Below the pieces are notes generated by a model, which was given only the letters and a program-made list of their open reading frames with translations, searched no databases and was not told where the DNA came from. The translations under genes and the position numbers were made by a program. Below are positions 26,811 to 36,469 of a stretch of 64,000 nucleotides of DNA, piece by piece. How positions within the stretch are numbered: position 1 is the stretch's first letter; each line of letters opens with the position of its first letter. Source of the stretch: UBA4951 sp963616935 (GTDB taxonomy: Bacteria > Bacillota_I > Bacilli_A > RFN20 > CAG-826); contig CAVEMS010000001.1 of NCBI GenBank assembly GCA_963616935.1, positions 1-64,000 of the forward strand, in the 5' to 3' direction.

Positions 26811-28620
26811 TGCTCTTCTTCCCCTTTCCGATTCCGTTCAATATCGAATTCTTATAGTTGCTTGGTGTAGGAGCGAATTCAGGATGCGCGCTGAGAGCTT
26901 CATCGATTCGCTCGACGACGATTTCCGGCGCTTGGAAATCGGGAGCATCGTCGCAAAGATTCCAAGTGGCGGCGTAGTGGGTTGGTGAAACCTCGAAGAA
27001 AGGAGGTTGCATCTCCAAATCGATTGTCAAAGCGTGTGCGTTTCTCGCTGCGAAAGCGTCTCCTTTCGGAGGCAATAGCATATTCGGCGGAGTGCCTGGG
27101 ATGGCGCTGAGTTGCTCTTTGGTGTTAAGGTCAGGCATCGAGCCGAGAAGCGCTAAAGTGTAGGGGTGACGCGGATCGTAGAATATTTCGGTGTTCTTGC
27201 CGTATTCGACGATCTTTCCTGCGTACATTACGGCGATGTCGTCGGCCATATTGGCGACGACGCCTAAATCGTGCGTAATGAAGACGATGGAAAGGTTCCT
27301 TTCCTTCTTGAGTTTGTTTATGAGTTCGAGGATTTGAGCTTGGATGGTGACGTCAAGCGCAGTCGTAGGTTCGTCACAAATCAAGATCTCGGGGCTAGAG
27401 CAAAGAGCGATAGCGATGACGATACGCTGCCTCATGCCGCCGGATAACTCGAATGGATATTGCTTGAAACGTCTTTCTGGTTCATCGATTCCGACTTCTT
27501 TAAGCATTTGGATGGCTTTGACTTTGAATTCGCCACGGCTTTGCTTAGAGACGATTTTCTTCATCGATTCCTCATATTCTTCAAGCATCTTTTCGACGTA
27601 TGCGTCTTTCTTGGACGTTCCTTCATCGAGAAGATCCTGCAAGTGATTTACAAGTTCGTTTAAGACACCGCGGAGTTCTTCGACTTGCTCGGCGTGCTCT
27701 TGGATGATTTCGGGAAGTCTGGCCCTTTCGGAAGGTGGCAATGAGAAGAAGTCCGAAACGTTGTATTTCTTATATGCGGCTTCTAGTCTTTTTTTGGATT
27801 TCGCATAGGCCTTATGGGATTCGTTAATGCCTTTTAGAATCGTCGGGAAGACTTCGATGGTGTTATCTTTTTCAGATAAGACATTTAAACCGCATTGCTT
27901 GATCGTTTTGTATAAAGGATGGACTTTTGCAATGGTTTTTTCGATATTTGTATCAACGCCGATGAATGATTCGTCGATGATTAGGCGAAGAGATGGCAAG
28001 ACCGATTCGATTATGCCAAGACGTCTGGTGATGTCGTTTATGACGGCCGTCTCGAATAAAGCGGCGTGTTCGCGTGGATTCGCGTCGATTGTTATTACTT
28101 TTTTGCCTTCATCGTCTTTCGGGAGTTTATGCGCTTTCGAGGAGGCGACGAATTCCTTCGCTTCCTCCGAACTATCGGAAGAAAGAAGAATTTTATTGAT
28201 GCGGGCTAGGTCACGATTGGCTTCTTTGATGTCTGCCTTTTGTTTAAGGATCATGGCTTCGGTAAGTTGCTTGCCGACGATCATGATTGGATTCAAGGAG
28301 CTAAGAGGGTCTTGGAAGATCATCGAGATCTTGACGCCTCTGATCTTATGGAAGTGTTCCTCGTCGATCTTCAATAGGTCTTGGCCGTCGTAGACGATTT
28401 GCCCGCCTTCGATGATTTTATTATTGGCTAAGATGCCTAAAATCGCTTTGGATGTGACGGATTTTCCACTTCCAGATTCGCCGACGATTGCAAGGGTTCT
28501 GCCACGATATAGCGAAAAAGAGATGCCGCGAACCGCTTTGACGGTGCCGCCGTTGGTGCGGAAAGAGATACGGAGGTTCTTGACGTCGAGTATTTTCTCG
28601 TTTTTGTTTTCGTTCTCCAT
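26791..28620 (-). CDS. oppD: Oligopeptide ABC transporter ATPase OppD with large insertion, 609 aa
   Basis: Walker A GESGSGKS is at 47-54, the Q-loop IFQDPLSSLNP at about 101-111, the signature LSGGMRQR at 392-399, Walker B LICDEP soon after and the tail DPRHPYTLALLGSMP. An insertion of roughly 230 residues lies between the Q-loop and the signature, in the helical subdomain that contacts the permease. OppF carries its insertion at a different place. The start overlaps the oppC stop by one base. Confidence 0.92.
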   Translation of the reverse strand: MENENKNEKILDVKNLRISFRTNGGTVKAVRGISFSLYRGRTLAIVGESGSGKSVTSKAILGILANNKIIEGGQIVYDGQDLLKIDEEHFHKIRGVKISMIFQDPLSSLNPIMIVGKQLTEAMILKQKADIKEANRDLARINKILLSSDSSEEAKEFVASSKAHKLPKDDEGKKVITIDANPREHAALFETAVINDITRRLGIIESVLPSLRLIIDESFIGVDTNIEKTIAKVHPLYKTIKQCGLNVLSEKDNTIEVFPTILKGINESHKAYAKSKKRLEAAYKKYNVSDFFSLPPSERARLPEIIQEHAEQVEELRGVLNELVNHLQDLLDEGTSKKDAYVEKMLEEYEESMKKIVSKQSRGEFKVKAIQMLKEVGIDEPERRFKQYPFELSGGMRQRIVIAIALCSSPEILICDEPTTALDVTIQAQILELINKLKKERNLSIVFITHDLGVVANMADDIAVMYAGKIVEYGKNTEIFYDPRHPYTLALLGSMPDLNTKEQLSAIPGTPPNMLLPPKGDAFAARNAHALTIDLEMQPPFFEVSPTHYAATWNLCDDAPDFQAPEIVVERIDEALSAHPEFAPTPSNYKNSILNGIGKGKKSNGRKKD

Positions 28621-30317
28621 TATTCGTCCGCTCCTTTTAATGAGGTGTTGAAGGCGTCTCGTAAGCCATTGCCGAATAGGTTAAAGCAAATCATTAATAA
28701 CGAGATGATGATGCAGGGGAAGAGAAGGACGTGTGGGTTATATTGAAGACCAGCAGCTTGCCCTTCGCTAAGCAATGTACCGATGGAAGAAAGGTTCGAT
28801 TTGCCAAAGTCAATGATGTTTAAGTATGAGAGAGTCGATTCGCTGAAGATGACGCTTGGGATCATCAAGACGCTCGATGTGACCAAAGTTCCGATGGCAT
28901 TAGGGAGAATGTGCTTGAAGATGAGTCTTCTATCCTTTGCGCCAAGCGTTCTTGAGGCCAAAACATATTCCTGACCTTTGAAACGGTAGAACTGCATACG
29001 GGTCGTTCCAGCCACGCCAATCCATCCGCTATAGACGAAGGCGACTAAGAAAGCCAGGATGAGAACACCGGCTTCCCCAATGCTCGCCCTCAAGGCGATG
29101 TTGTTATTGAACTGAACTGAGCAAATGGTGAGGATGATGATGGAAGGGATATTCGAAATGATGTCGGTGATGCGCTCCATCGTCAAATCGACGTAGCCGC
29201 CATAATAGCCGCTGACGGCGCCCCAAATGAGTCCGATGATAAAGTTAATGGCGCTGATTACGATGCCAAGAAGCAAAGAGAAACGCGTCCCTTTGGCCAA
29301 ACGCAAGAAGATATCCTGCCCTTGTTCGTTGGTGCCGAAGACGAAACGAGGTTCGAAACCGTTTTTCCAAGTGAAGTAATCGTAATAGTCGACACGGGCG
29401 GCGATTGTTCCTCCGCTTTCGGTCGGTTCGGCATAACTGCCGTCCGAGTTCATTTTGTAGATGGCCTTTGGCACGTCGTTTCCGTTCTCGTCTTTTTCGA
29501 AGATTGGGCTAAAAGTATTGGAGTTGTATTTGCCATTGGATTGTTTGGCCGTCAAAGCGTAGTATACGCGCGAATTGGTTTCATAATAGGTGCGCATATT
29601 CTCGATGATTTCGGTTCTGTAATTTACTTGAGCTTCCTCGTTTCCGGCTGTCTCAGGATCGTTTTCCAATTCGATTCGGTAAAGATCCATATAAGAATCG
29701 ATATCGACTAGATGCTTCAAAATGGTTGGTTGCCCATTCGCTACCCTCTTTTCGTCTTCTTCTTTCAAAGATTGATATTCGTTTGGCTTAAGATAAACGG
29801 TTCTATTGCCGACCGCATAGGTGTCATAACGAACCGTGTAAATGACCATCCTTTCGCCCAATACGAACTTTTCGGCCTTGTTTTCCGTCTTAACCAAATA
29901 TTGGTGGTTGGAATCATCGTATTCCCAAGCGATGTAATCTTTCTCTTTGACCGTTTTGGTCTTCGTTCCATCCCAGAACCCCGTCCCTTTAAACCAAGAA
30001 CAATAAGGAGTGACGCAGCCGAATGCCGGGTCTTGGAATCCATTAGGATAGGCGGTGCTATCCACGTAAGCGGTAGGCATCACGAAAGGAACGATGATGG
30101 CGTACAATGCGATGATCAAGATGATGACGGCGGCGACGATGGACGCTTTATTTTTCGCGAAACGGTTGAAGGAGTCTCTTAAGAAACTTACCGGCTTCGT
30201 TTCGAAAGCCTGATCGTGAAGGTCGCTATGATCAGGAACCTCTTTGAAAAGTTCCTTCGGCAAGGATGATACATCCATATTTTCGATGGGTTTTGCAAGG
30301 ATTTTTTCGTTTTCCAT
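28620..30317 (-). CDS. oppC: Oligopeptide ABC transporter permease OppC with a large external insertion, 565 aa
   Basis: The first membrane segment (about residues 58-80) is followed by roughly 250 hydrophilic residues before the family motif FGTNEQGQDIFLRLAKGTRF near 335. The remaining membrane segments and the EAA-type loop (ASRTLGAKDRRLIFKHILPN) are normal. Usual OppC proteins have about 300 residues, and this one gains a domain that should face outside. The insertion contains SDGSYAEPTESGG-like linkers and no motif I know. It may interact with the enlarged OppA. Confidence 0.92.
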   Translation of the reverse strand: MENEKILAKPIENMDVSSLPKELFKEVPDHSDLHDQAFETKPVSFLRDSFNRFAKNKASIVAAVIILIIALYAIIVPFVMPTAYVDSTAYPNGFQDPAFGCVTPYCSWFKGTGFWDGTKTKTVKEKDYIAWEYDDSNHQYLVKTENKAEKFVLGERMVIYTVRYDTYAVGNRTVYLKPNEYQSLKEEDEKRVANGQPTILKHLVDIDSYMDLYRIELENDPETAGNEEAQVNYRTEIIENMRTYYETNSRVYYALTAKQSNGKYNSNTFSPIFEKDENGNDVPKAIYKMNSDGSYAEPTESGGTIAARVDYYDYFTWKNGFEPRFVFGTNEQGQDIFLRLAKGTRFSLLLGIVISAINFIIGLIWGAVSGYYGGYVDLTMERITDIISNIPSIIILTICSVQFNNNIALRASIGEAGVLILAFLVAFVYSGWIGVAGTTRMQFYRFKGQEYVLASRTLGAKDRRLIFKHILPNAIGTLVTSSVLMIPSVIFSESTLSYLNIIDFGKSNLSSIGTLLSEGQAAGLQYNPHVLLFPCIIISLLMICFNLFGNGLRDAFNTSLKGADE

Positions 30318-31345
30318 TATTTTTTGCTCCCCATTCTGATGCGTGGATCAACTAGTCCATAAGAGACGTCGACGACAAGCGTTCCGACGAGACCTATGGC
30401 GATATAGAACATTGAAACGAATTGGAAGACGTCGTAATCGCGCCCTTGGATTGAATCTAGGTAAATGGCTCCGACGCCGGGGACGCCGAAGATGTTTTCG
30501 ATGATTAGGGAACCGCTTAAAACGCTGATGATGGTGCCGAGAATCATCGGGAAGATAGGAACGAGCGAATTTCTGAAGGCGTGCCTTACGGTCGCTTGGG
30601 TTTTCGTAAGTCCTTTGGTCCTGGCGAGGAGCATGAAGTCGCTTGTAAGGACTTCCGTCAATTCAGCTCTGGTATAACGGGCGAATCCGGCGATTGAACC
30701 AAAGCTCATGGCCAAAACTGGTAATATCATCGATTGGAACGCTTTCGGACTGAACCATCCGCCAGCTAATCTCGTCGCATCTACGACCATAGATGGCAAA
30801 ATCTGCCATTGATAGGCGAAAATGTTTTGAAGCAAGAAAGCGTAGACGAAACTAGGCACGGAGATGAATAACATGATGACGACGCTTAAGACGTGGTCTT
30901 GCCATTTATTTTTCTTTAAGGCCATGAAGATACCGATTGCGATGCCTAGAGGTATCGATAGGATCATCGAATAGACGTTTATCAAGATGGTCGGTGTCAT
31001 TCTGCTGAAGAGAAGCTTATCAGGGGTGGAGAGGAAATCTCCGCCTGCAGCGAAGGAATATCCCCAAGGGGCGTTGTTATCAGGATCGAATAATCCGGTG
31101 ATGAAGTTCCAAAGCTGTTCCAAAACCGGCGTCGTTACATATTCGCCAGTGACTGGATCGACTTTTTCACGCCCTTGGGCGACTAATTTCAAATGGATCT
31201 TATCGGGATCGCCCATACCGGCGTCGAATGAAATCGGAAGCATCCTCACCAAAATGAAGCAAATGAAGAAGATTATGATGAAAGTAACGACCATCAATAG
31301 CAGTCGTTGGAGGATATAAATCAATGTCTGTTTCGTTTGTCTCAT
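30317..31345 (-). CDS. oppB: Oligopeptide ABC transporter permease OppB, 342 aa
   Basis: It has an N-terminal membrane segment, a moderate external loop, then the binding-protein-dependent permease core with the loop FMLLARTKGLTKTQATVRHA and the late segment VDVSYGLVDPRIRMG typical of OppB/DppB. Its size is close to normal. The stop/start overlap with oppC is one base. Confidence 0.93.
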   Translation of the reverse strand: MRQTKQTLIYILQRLLLMVVTFIIIFFICFILVRMLPISFDAGMGDPDKIHLKLVAQGREKVDPVTGEYVTTPVLEQLWNFITGLFDPDNNAPWGYSFAAGGDFLSTPDKLLFSRMTPTILINVYSMILSIPLGIAIGIFMALKKNKWQDHVLSVVIMLFISVPSFVYAFLLQNIFAYQWQILPSMVVDATRLAGGWFSPKAFQSMILPVLAMSFGSIAGFARYTRAELTEVLTSDFMLLARTKGLTKTQATVRHAFRNSLVPIFPMILGTIISVLSGSLIIENIFGVPGVGAIYLDSIQGRDYDVFQFVSMFYIAIGLVGTLVVDVSYGLVDPRIRMGSKK

Positions 31346-31380
31346 TTTTTGCCCAATAATGATACTACATTAGCAATGAA

Positions 31381-31407
31381 ATGGGCGACCATTTTTCGGT
31401 CACCCAT
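31381..31407 (-). terminator. Hairpin between oppA and oppB
   Basis: On the minus strand ATGGGTGACC pairs with GGTCGCCCAT around 7 bases, and the tail TTCATT is only weakly T-rich. It is probably a partial terminator or an mRNA-stabilising stem that lets oppA be made in excess over the membrane subunits. Confidence 0.65.
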
Positions 31408-31447
31408 CCAATGTTATAAAAGCCTGAGAAAATAGGATTGTCAGCGA

Positions 31448-34279
31448 TTATACGTAGAGGTCGCTGAGGTTTCCGCCGTGCTCAGAGACGAAGTTGCTCC
31501 ATTCGCCGTTGTTGCACTTGAAGCGGAGGAAGCGGATTCCGCCATAGCCAACGAGGTTGACGTAGGTGCTTGTGGCGTTTTCGACTTTGAGTCCGGTTAA
31601 GGAAGAAGAACCACGAGCGACGATTGGGATGGCTTCGAAGCGGTTGACGATTCCGGCTTCGGTGCCAGCTAGGATCGTGAGTCTCTCGCTATGGATTTTC
31701 TTCCAAGCCTCGTGTTCGGTTTTGTTTTCTTCGGTGACGTCTTCGTCTTTGACTTTGACATCATCGTCGTATAAGCCTTCATTAAGCTCGGTGTTCATTT
31801 TTTGATACCAAGAATCGAAGGATAACGTTTCGCCGCTATCGGCTTTGCCATCGCCATTTAGGTCGATCCAAAGTTCTTCTTCGCCTTGTTTTCCTTTGAA
31901 GCCGTATTCGCAGGTGTTGGTGAAGGTCTTGTCGAGGTAGACCTGCATCAAGCCATAAGGATCGATGGCAGCGCCGCCCCAGATAGAGAAGATCATATCG
32001 AAGCCGCCGTTACGGGCAGAGGAATAGTAGTCTTCGTCTTTGACTAAGTTAACGCTAATGCCGATGCTCTTGTCGCCGAGAAGGGAAGGATCTTCCTCTC
32101 TTAGTTTTTCGGAAGCCGTTTTGAGAAGGCCGCTCCATGCGGTGCTGATGAAGTTATACATCTCTTTCGTCGTGTCGCTTGTGTTGTCATAGACACGGAA
32201 TTCGATGTCGACCGTATCGCCGGCCACCAAATGGTTCTTATCGGAGCTCTTAAGCTCTTCCTTGATGCCTTCTTTGATGTAATAAATGGCTTGGCTAAGG
32301 TTGTATCCGTTTGCGCTTTCGGCTAAGGCGCTCTTCGTGGTGTCTTCCGGGTTGCCTCCGAGTTCGCCATAGATCATGTTATAGACTTTCTTCGCTTGGT
32401 CGGTGTCGCGATACATTTCGCCAGTGACAACGTTAGAGATGTACAAACTATTGAGTAATCCGGTGAAAGCCTTGCTTCCGGCTGTCGTTTGCGAGGCGAA
32501 ATCATTACGGTTCAAACCGAGGGATAAACCCTTACGGAAGTTCTTATTGGCTAAGATTGTCTTGTTCTTTCCGCTTTCCTTTTGCCTTTCGGACAACTTG
32601 TCGCGGTCGGTGTTGAAGGTGATCTTTTGGGTATAGGACTCAAGGGTGGTGGTGCGACGCGCACTATTTCCATAGGTCTTCATGTCGCTCTTATTGAGGT
32701 CGATGTCGTCGAGCCTTCCGGCCATGAATTCGCTGACGGCGGTGTTATGCTCTTTGATGATCTGGGTGTAGATCTTCGTCATCTTGTACTGATCTTTGTC
32801 TTCGTCGCTATAATCGGCGAATTGGGCTTTGTAGGATTCGTCGGTGTAGCCATACCATTGATCGTTTCTCTCGATGGTGATCGATTTGCCAGAGGTGAAT
32901 CCGGTTAATTTGTATGGGCCGTACGAACGGTAGTTGTCCACGCTTGATGTAGCGTATCTAGTCATCCAAGACACGCCTTTGACGACGTCTTCCCTCAAGC
33001 TATCGTAAAGATCGACTTTGACAAGCCAGTTGCTGGCGAGTTGGAATTTGAGGTCAAGTTCAGAAATTGGCTTGGCTAAGTAAAGACGGATCGTGTAGTC
33101 GTTGACTTTGGCTACGCCGACGTTATTCATGGTGAGGTTGTTGTCTTGTCTGTTGCCAAGGTAGTCGGAAAGAGGAATCTTCCAAACCCAGTTATAACCC
33201 GCCCAGGTCGAGTTGCTGCTGATTCCGCTGACGAAGGTCCTAAGGTCTTTCTTCAGGAGCTCCGTCGTATACCTTTCGGTCGTTTCGCTGCTATTGAGAG
33301 CTTTGCAGGTATAGACTTCTTTGGAATTGAAATCCTCAATTTGGAATGGGCTTTGGGACGAAAGCATCGTTTCTGAGACACTGTCGGCTTTCTTGATCTC
33401 GTTCCATTTGTCAATATCGTTGGCTTTTTCGGATTCGATTCCGAATTTCCAATAATAATAGGAGACGCCGAGAGTTATGCGTTTAGCCGCGAGCTCGACG
33501 GGGTCAGTGCTCTTGACGCTGCGGTTATTGAGAAGATCGTAGAAGGTGATGGTGTCGCTACTTCCGTCGCTAGAGAAAATTGATTTGGCATATGGGCTCT
33601 CACCCTTCGCCAAGTCCAAATAGAGGTGACCGGTGCCAGTCAAGACGCTACCATCTTCCTTATAGTATTTGCCATCAACTTTTCCACGGACCAAGTAGTT
33701 ATAGACTGGCTCGAGGACGGAACGCCCATTTTTGTAATAGGCTTCGGCGTTGGTGATGACGAAGTTGCCGTTATAGTAGCTATCGGCGCGGTAGTTTGCG
33801 TATTTCGGTTGGAGTAAACGTTCCATTGAGTTGACGTAATCGTCGGCGGTGATCGGCGTGCCGTCTTCCCATTTGGCAGTTTTTCTTAGCGGTATTTCCC
33901 AAATTTCGCCTTTGGAAATCGCGCCCTCATCGTAATATTGGGTACTGATCTTGTCGTATTCATCGGCATCTAATTCGGTTGGATCGATGTTTTTTGGCAT
34001 ATCCGCGGCCATTTCGCTGATGAAGTTATAGCCGTTATGCTCCTTATTCAAAACGACGTCGTATAGACCCGTTTCGGTGAAGCTTTGGATATAGCTTTCG
34101 TCGTTGGTTTCCCAGTTATGGACATTCCACTTGGAGGGGGAAGTCGATAAGTAGGTGTTATAGGTATAGCCTTCTGGGTCGTCCGTTTCGGAGCTGCAAC
34201 CGGCCAAAGCTCCGACTCCGGCGGCCGATAGGACTAAGACACCGAGCATAGATTTGCTGATTTTCTTGAATGCTTTCAT
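31448..34279 (-). CDS. oppA: Oligopeptide-binding lipoprotein OppA, enlarged, 943 aa
   Basis: The lipobox LAGC anchors it outside the membrane. The SBP_bac_5 pattern is visible in EIPLRKTAKWEDGTPITADD, the later YGPYKLTGFTSGKSI and NRNDFASQT. Usual OppA proteins have 540-600 residues. This one has about 350 more, spread through the chain, including Tyr- and Lys-rich stretches and a calcium-like DLNGDGKADSGE near the C-terminus. Enlarged OppA proteins are also known from mycoplasmas. It heads the opp genes, 35 bases after another lipoprotein gene. Confidence 0.9.
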   Translation of the reverse strand: MKAFKKISKSMLGVLVLSAAGVGALAGCSSETDDPEGYTYNTYLSTSPSKWNVHNWETNDESYIQSFTETGLYDVVLNKEHNGYNFISEMAADMPKNIDPTELDADEYDKISTQYYDEGAISKGEIWEIPLRKTAKWEDGTPITADDYVNSMERLLQPKYANYRADSYYNGNFVITNAEAYYKNGRSVLEPVYNYLVRGKVDGKYYKEDGSVLTGTGHLYLDLAKGESPYAKSIFSSDGSSDTITFYDLLNNRSVKSTDPVELAAKRITLGVSYYYWKFGIESEKANDIDKWNEIKKADSVSETMLSSQSPFQIEDFNSKEVYTCKALNSSETTERYTTELLKKDLRTFVSGISSNSTWAGYNWVWKIPLSDYLGNRQDNNLTMNNVGVAKVNDYTIRLYLAKPISELDLKFQLASNWLVKVDLYDSLREDVVKGVSWMTRYATSSVDNYRSYGPYKLTGFTSGKSITIERNDQWYGYTDESYKAQFADYSDEDKDQYKMTKIYTQIIKEHNTAVSEFMAGRLDDIDLNKSDMKTYGNSARRTTTLESYTQKITFNTDRDKLSERQKESGKNKTILANKNFRKGLSLGLNRNDFASQTTAGSKAFTGLLNSLYISNVVTGEMYRDTDQAKKVYNMIYGELGGNPEDTTKSALAESANGYNLSQAIYYIKEGIKEELKSSDKNHLVAGDTVDIEFRVYDNTSDTTKEMYNFISTAWSGLLKTASEKLREEDPSLLGDKSIGISVNLVKDEDYYSSARNGGFDMIFSIWGGAAIDPYGLMQVYLDKTFTNTCEYGFKGKQGEEELWIDLNGDGKADSGETLSFDSWYQKMNTELNEGLYDDDVKVKDEDVTEENKTEHEAWKKIHSERLTILAGTEAGIVNRFEAIPIVARGSSSLTGLKVENATSTYVNLVGYGGIRFLRFKCNNGEWSNFVSEHGGNLSDLYV

Positions 34280-34314
34280 TTAATTCTCCTTTTATTTATA
34301 TATAAGGTTAGTGA

Positions 34315-36234
34315 TTACGCTTGAGCGGCGCTTGTCAATCCATAGCCAGAGAAATCGTTGGCGGTGCTATCGACATTGGAAATGACGTATTCCGCCATCA
34401 TGTATCTCTGTTCGATATCCGAGAAAGGCAGATAGATGAGCGCTTTGACGGTCACTTCGTTGGTGCTTGTGTCGATTGTGAATTCCTCATATGAAGAGTT
34501 CACGGTGTAGGAAGAGGTATCGCCACTGCCGTCGGTGTATACTACCATTCCGGTTTCTGTCATAAACGAGCCAAATAGGTAATCTTCGTATTCGCTCGCG
34601 CCTTCGCTCTTGAGTGAGATTGTCAATAACCCGAGTTGATCGAAGAGTTCTTGGAACAATCCGTTCGTTTGCTCGGTCTTGGTGCAATCGCCAATATCTC
34701 CTTTGTAAGTCACTTTGTTTCCATCGACTTTTCTCTTTTTCCAAATGGCTTTATTGATGTTGGCTTGGGTGACGTTATCGACCATATAGCCCTTGGCATC
34801 GGCGACGCCATCGAGCGTCGTTTCCTCTTTGGTGTTGACCTCGTCCTTCGTATCGGTCTTCGCCGAATAGGTGCCGATATAGTATTTCCCATCGGCTTCG
34901 ACCCAATAGGCTTTCTTCTTCTTTAGTTCGCCACCGATCGTCAAAGTCGCTTCGACGCTGACATTCGAAGAAACGGTGTTCTTCTCGACGATCTTGCTCT
35001 TGGTGCCGGTCATTGCGTTGATCGCACTAGAATTGGCGACTTTCGAGGAATCGATCTCGTTGCCATCCTCATCGCAAGCGTAGAGGCTCATGGTGGTGGT
35101 GTAGTTCGAAGTCGCCTTCAAAGCATTGAAGGTCGTTCCGATATCGGTAGGTGTGAGTGGCACAGGAACATACGAGTTATCGGTGATGGCCGTTTCCAAT
35201 AAGTCTAAAGCGGTGGTTCCGACGTTTGATATACGTCCAGTCGCCCATGAATAGTCACGGAAAGCGGGTGTCGTGGTGCCGTCTTCATTCTCTACGTCAC
35301 CGTCAATTGTGATGTCGAAATAGAGGGTGTCCTTTTTGCCGTCGTTATCCGTATCAAGCAAATCGAGGATACGCATTTCCTTTTCGGTGCATTTGTATTC
35401 GGTGACTTGGCTTTCGACGAAGTTCGACATACCGTAATTGAGGAACGTCTTCGCTTGAATGGCGTCGCCGACGAGCGTTTCCTCGTTCGTTATCGGATCG
35501 TATTCGGATACGAATGAGGAACCGTCTAGCAACATGGACATGCAGATGTAGTAGTTGCCGATTTTCGTTTTGCCGTTTTCGAATTCCGGTTTTCCTTCTT
35601 CGTTGAAAGACCCCATATAGCCATTGCCGTCGCTTAGATTGGCTAGGATGAAGGAAGCGGATTCGCCAGTCGATTCGCTTATTTCGCCGAGATTGTTTTT
35701 GTTATACGCGGCAACATAGTTCTTGTTATGGACGATGGTGTAATTTTGATAGCTGAAGCGCTTGGTGTATCGATTATAGCTTCCGAGGTCGACGGTGTAG
35801 TTTTTGCCATCGCTTTCTCTGAATGAATCTAAGAAGTTGATGAGTTCGATGCTGGCTTCGCTCTTGCAGCTGATCGTGACATAGAACTGCAGATTGTTGA
35901 CCGCGAGCATGATTTCGTATTCGCCGTTCTTCAAGGCGGTGACGTTATGCCCTTCGACCTTCAAATCGGCATTGGTGTTTTGGATCGAATAGGTGCTGAG
36001 GTGGCTGCCATCTTGCATCTCGACGAAGAAGTAATCGTCCAAATTGATGGTTTGACCAACCTTGACATAAGGCAGATCCTTATCCGTGTAAGAGAATTGA
36101 TAAACATCTCCGTCGACGGTGACGGCGGAGAAATTCGACGCATTGCCGCTAGCATCATCGTTGCCGCAGGCCGTCATAAGCGTGCCTAGCAGGGCGATAG
36201 AGGCGATGACAAGTAGTTTTTTCTTATTTTTCAT
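34315..36234 (-). CDS. Lipoprotein of unknown function upstream of oppA, 639 aa
   Basis: The signal peptide ends in the lipobox MTAC. The chain is acidic and rich in Thr, Ser, Tyr and Asp, with a short Ig-like start (KVGQTINLDDYFFV) and the calcium-like LLDTDNDGKKDTLYF near residue 300. I do not recognise a family. As the first gene of the peptide-uptake operon, 35 bases before oppA, it may bind or present substrate, but this is inference from position. Confidence 0.75.
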   Translation of the reverse strand: MKNKKKLLVIASIALLGTLMTACGNDDASGNASNFSAVTVDGDVYQFSYTDKDLPYVKVGQTINLDDYFFVEMQDGSHLSTYSIQNTNADLKVEGHNVTALKNGEYEIMLAVNNLQFYVTISCKSEASIELINFLDSFRESDGKNYTVDLGSYNRYTKRFSYQNYTIVHNKNYVAAYNKNNLGEISESTGESASFILANLSDGNGYMGSFNEEGKPEFENGKTKIGNYYICMSMLLDGSSFVSEYDPITNEETLVGDAIQAKTFLNYGMSNFVESQVTEYKCTEKEMRILDLLDTDNDGKKDTLYFDITIDGDVENEDGTTTPAFRDYSWATGRISNVGTTALDLLETAITDNSYVPVPLTPTDIGTTFNALKATSNYTTTMSLYACDEDGNEIDSSKVANSSAINAMTGTKSKIVEKNTVSSNVSVEATLTIGGELKKKKAYWVEADGKYYIGTYSAKTDTKDEVNTKEETTLDGVADAKGYMVDNVTQANINKAIWKKRKVDGNKVTYKGDIGDCTKTEQTNGLFQELFDQLGLLTISLKSEGASEYEDYLFGSFMTETGMVVYTDGSGDTSSYTVNSSYEEFTIDTSTNEVTVKALIYLPFSDIEQRYMMAEYVISNVDSTANDFSGYGLTSAAQA

Positions 36235-36304
36235 ACGCTTTACCTCACAAAGTGCACGAGTAGGATATGCCCTCTTTTGAATTTTTCAATGATTATTTTT
36301 CGCC

Positions 36305-36347
36305 TATGCGCATAATGTGCGCTTATGTGCGGTAAAATGCGGTAAAA
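36305..36347. repeat. Palindrome and tandem repeats between divergent lipoprotein genes
   Basis: TATGCGCATA (36305-36314) is a perfect palindrome, and TGCGGTAAAA is tandemly repeated at 36328-36337 and 36338-36347, with ATGTGCGC between. The cluster sits between the two divergent transcription units of the proteolysis/peptide locus and looks like a binding array for a shared regulator. Confidence 0.6.
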
Positions 36348-36407
36348 ATAGATTTTCTCATATGGCGAAGAAATGAAACGAGAAGCTTATTACACCGAAA
36401 AGAATGA

Positions 36408-36435
36408 TTGAAATTTCAAACTTTCTTTGTATTAT
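36408..36435 (+). promoter_or_regulatory. Promoter of the 36.5-kb lipoprotein gene
   Basis: TTGAAA (36408-36413), 16 bases, TATTAT (36430-36435) with TG before the -10. A normal leader with AAGGAGG follows. Confidence 0.6.
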
Positions 36436-36469
36436 CACTTGTGCGACCCGAGCAAGGAGGGTTTTGAGT

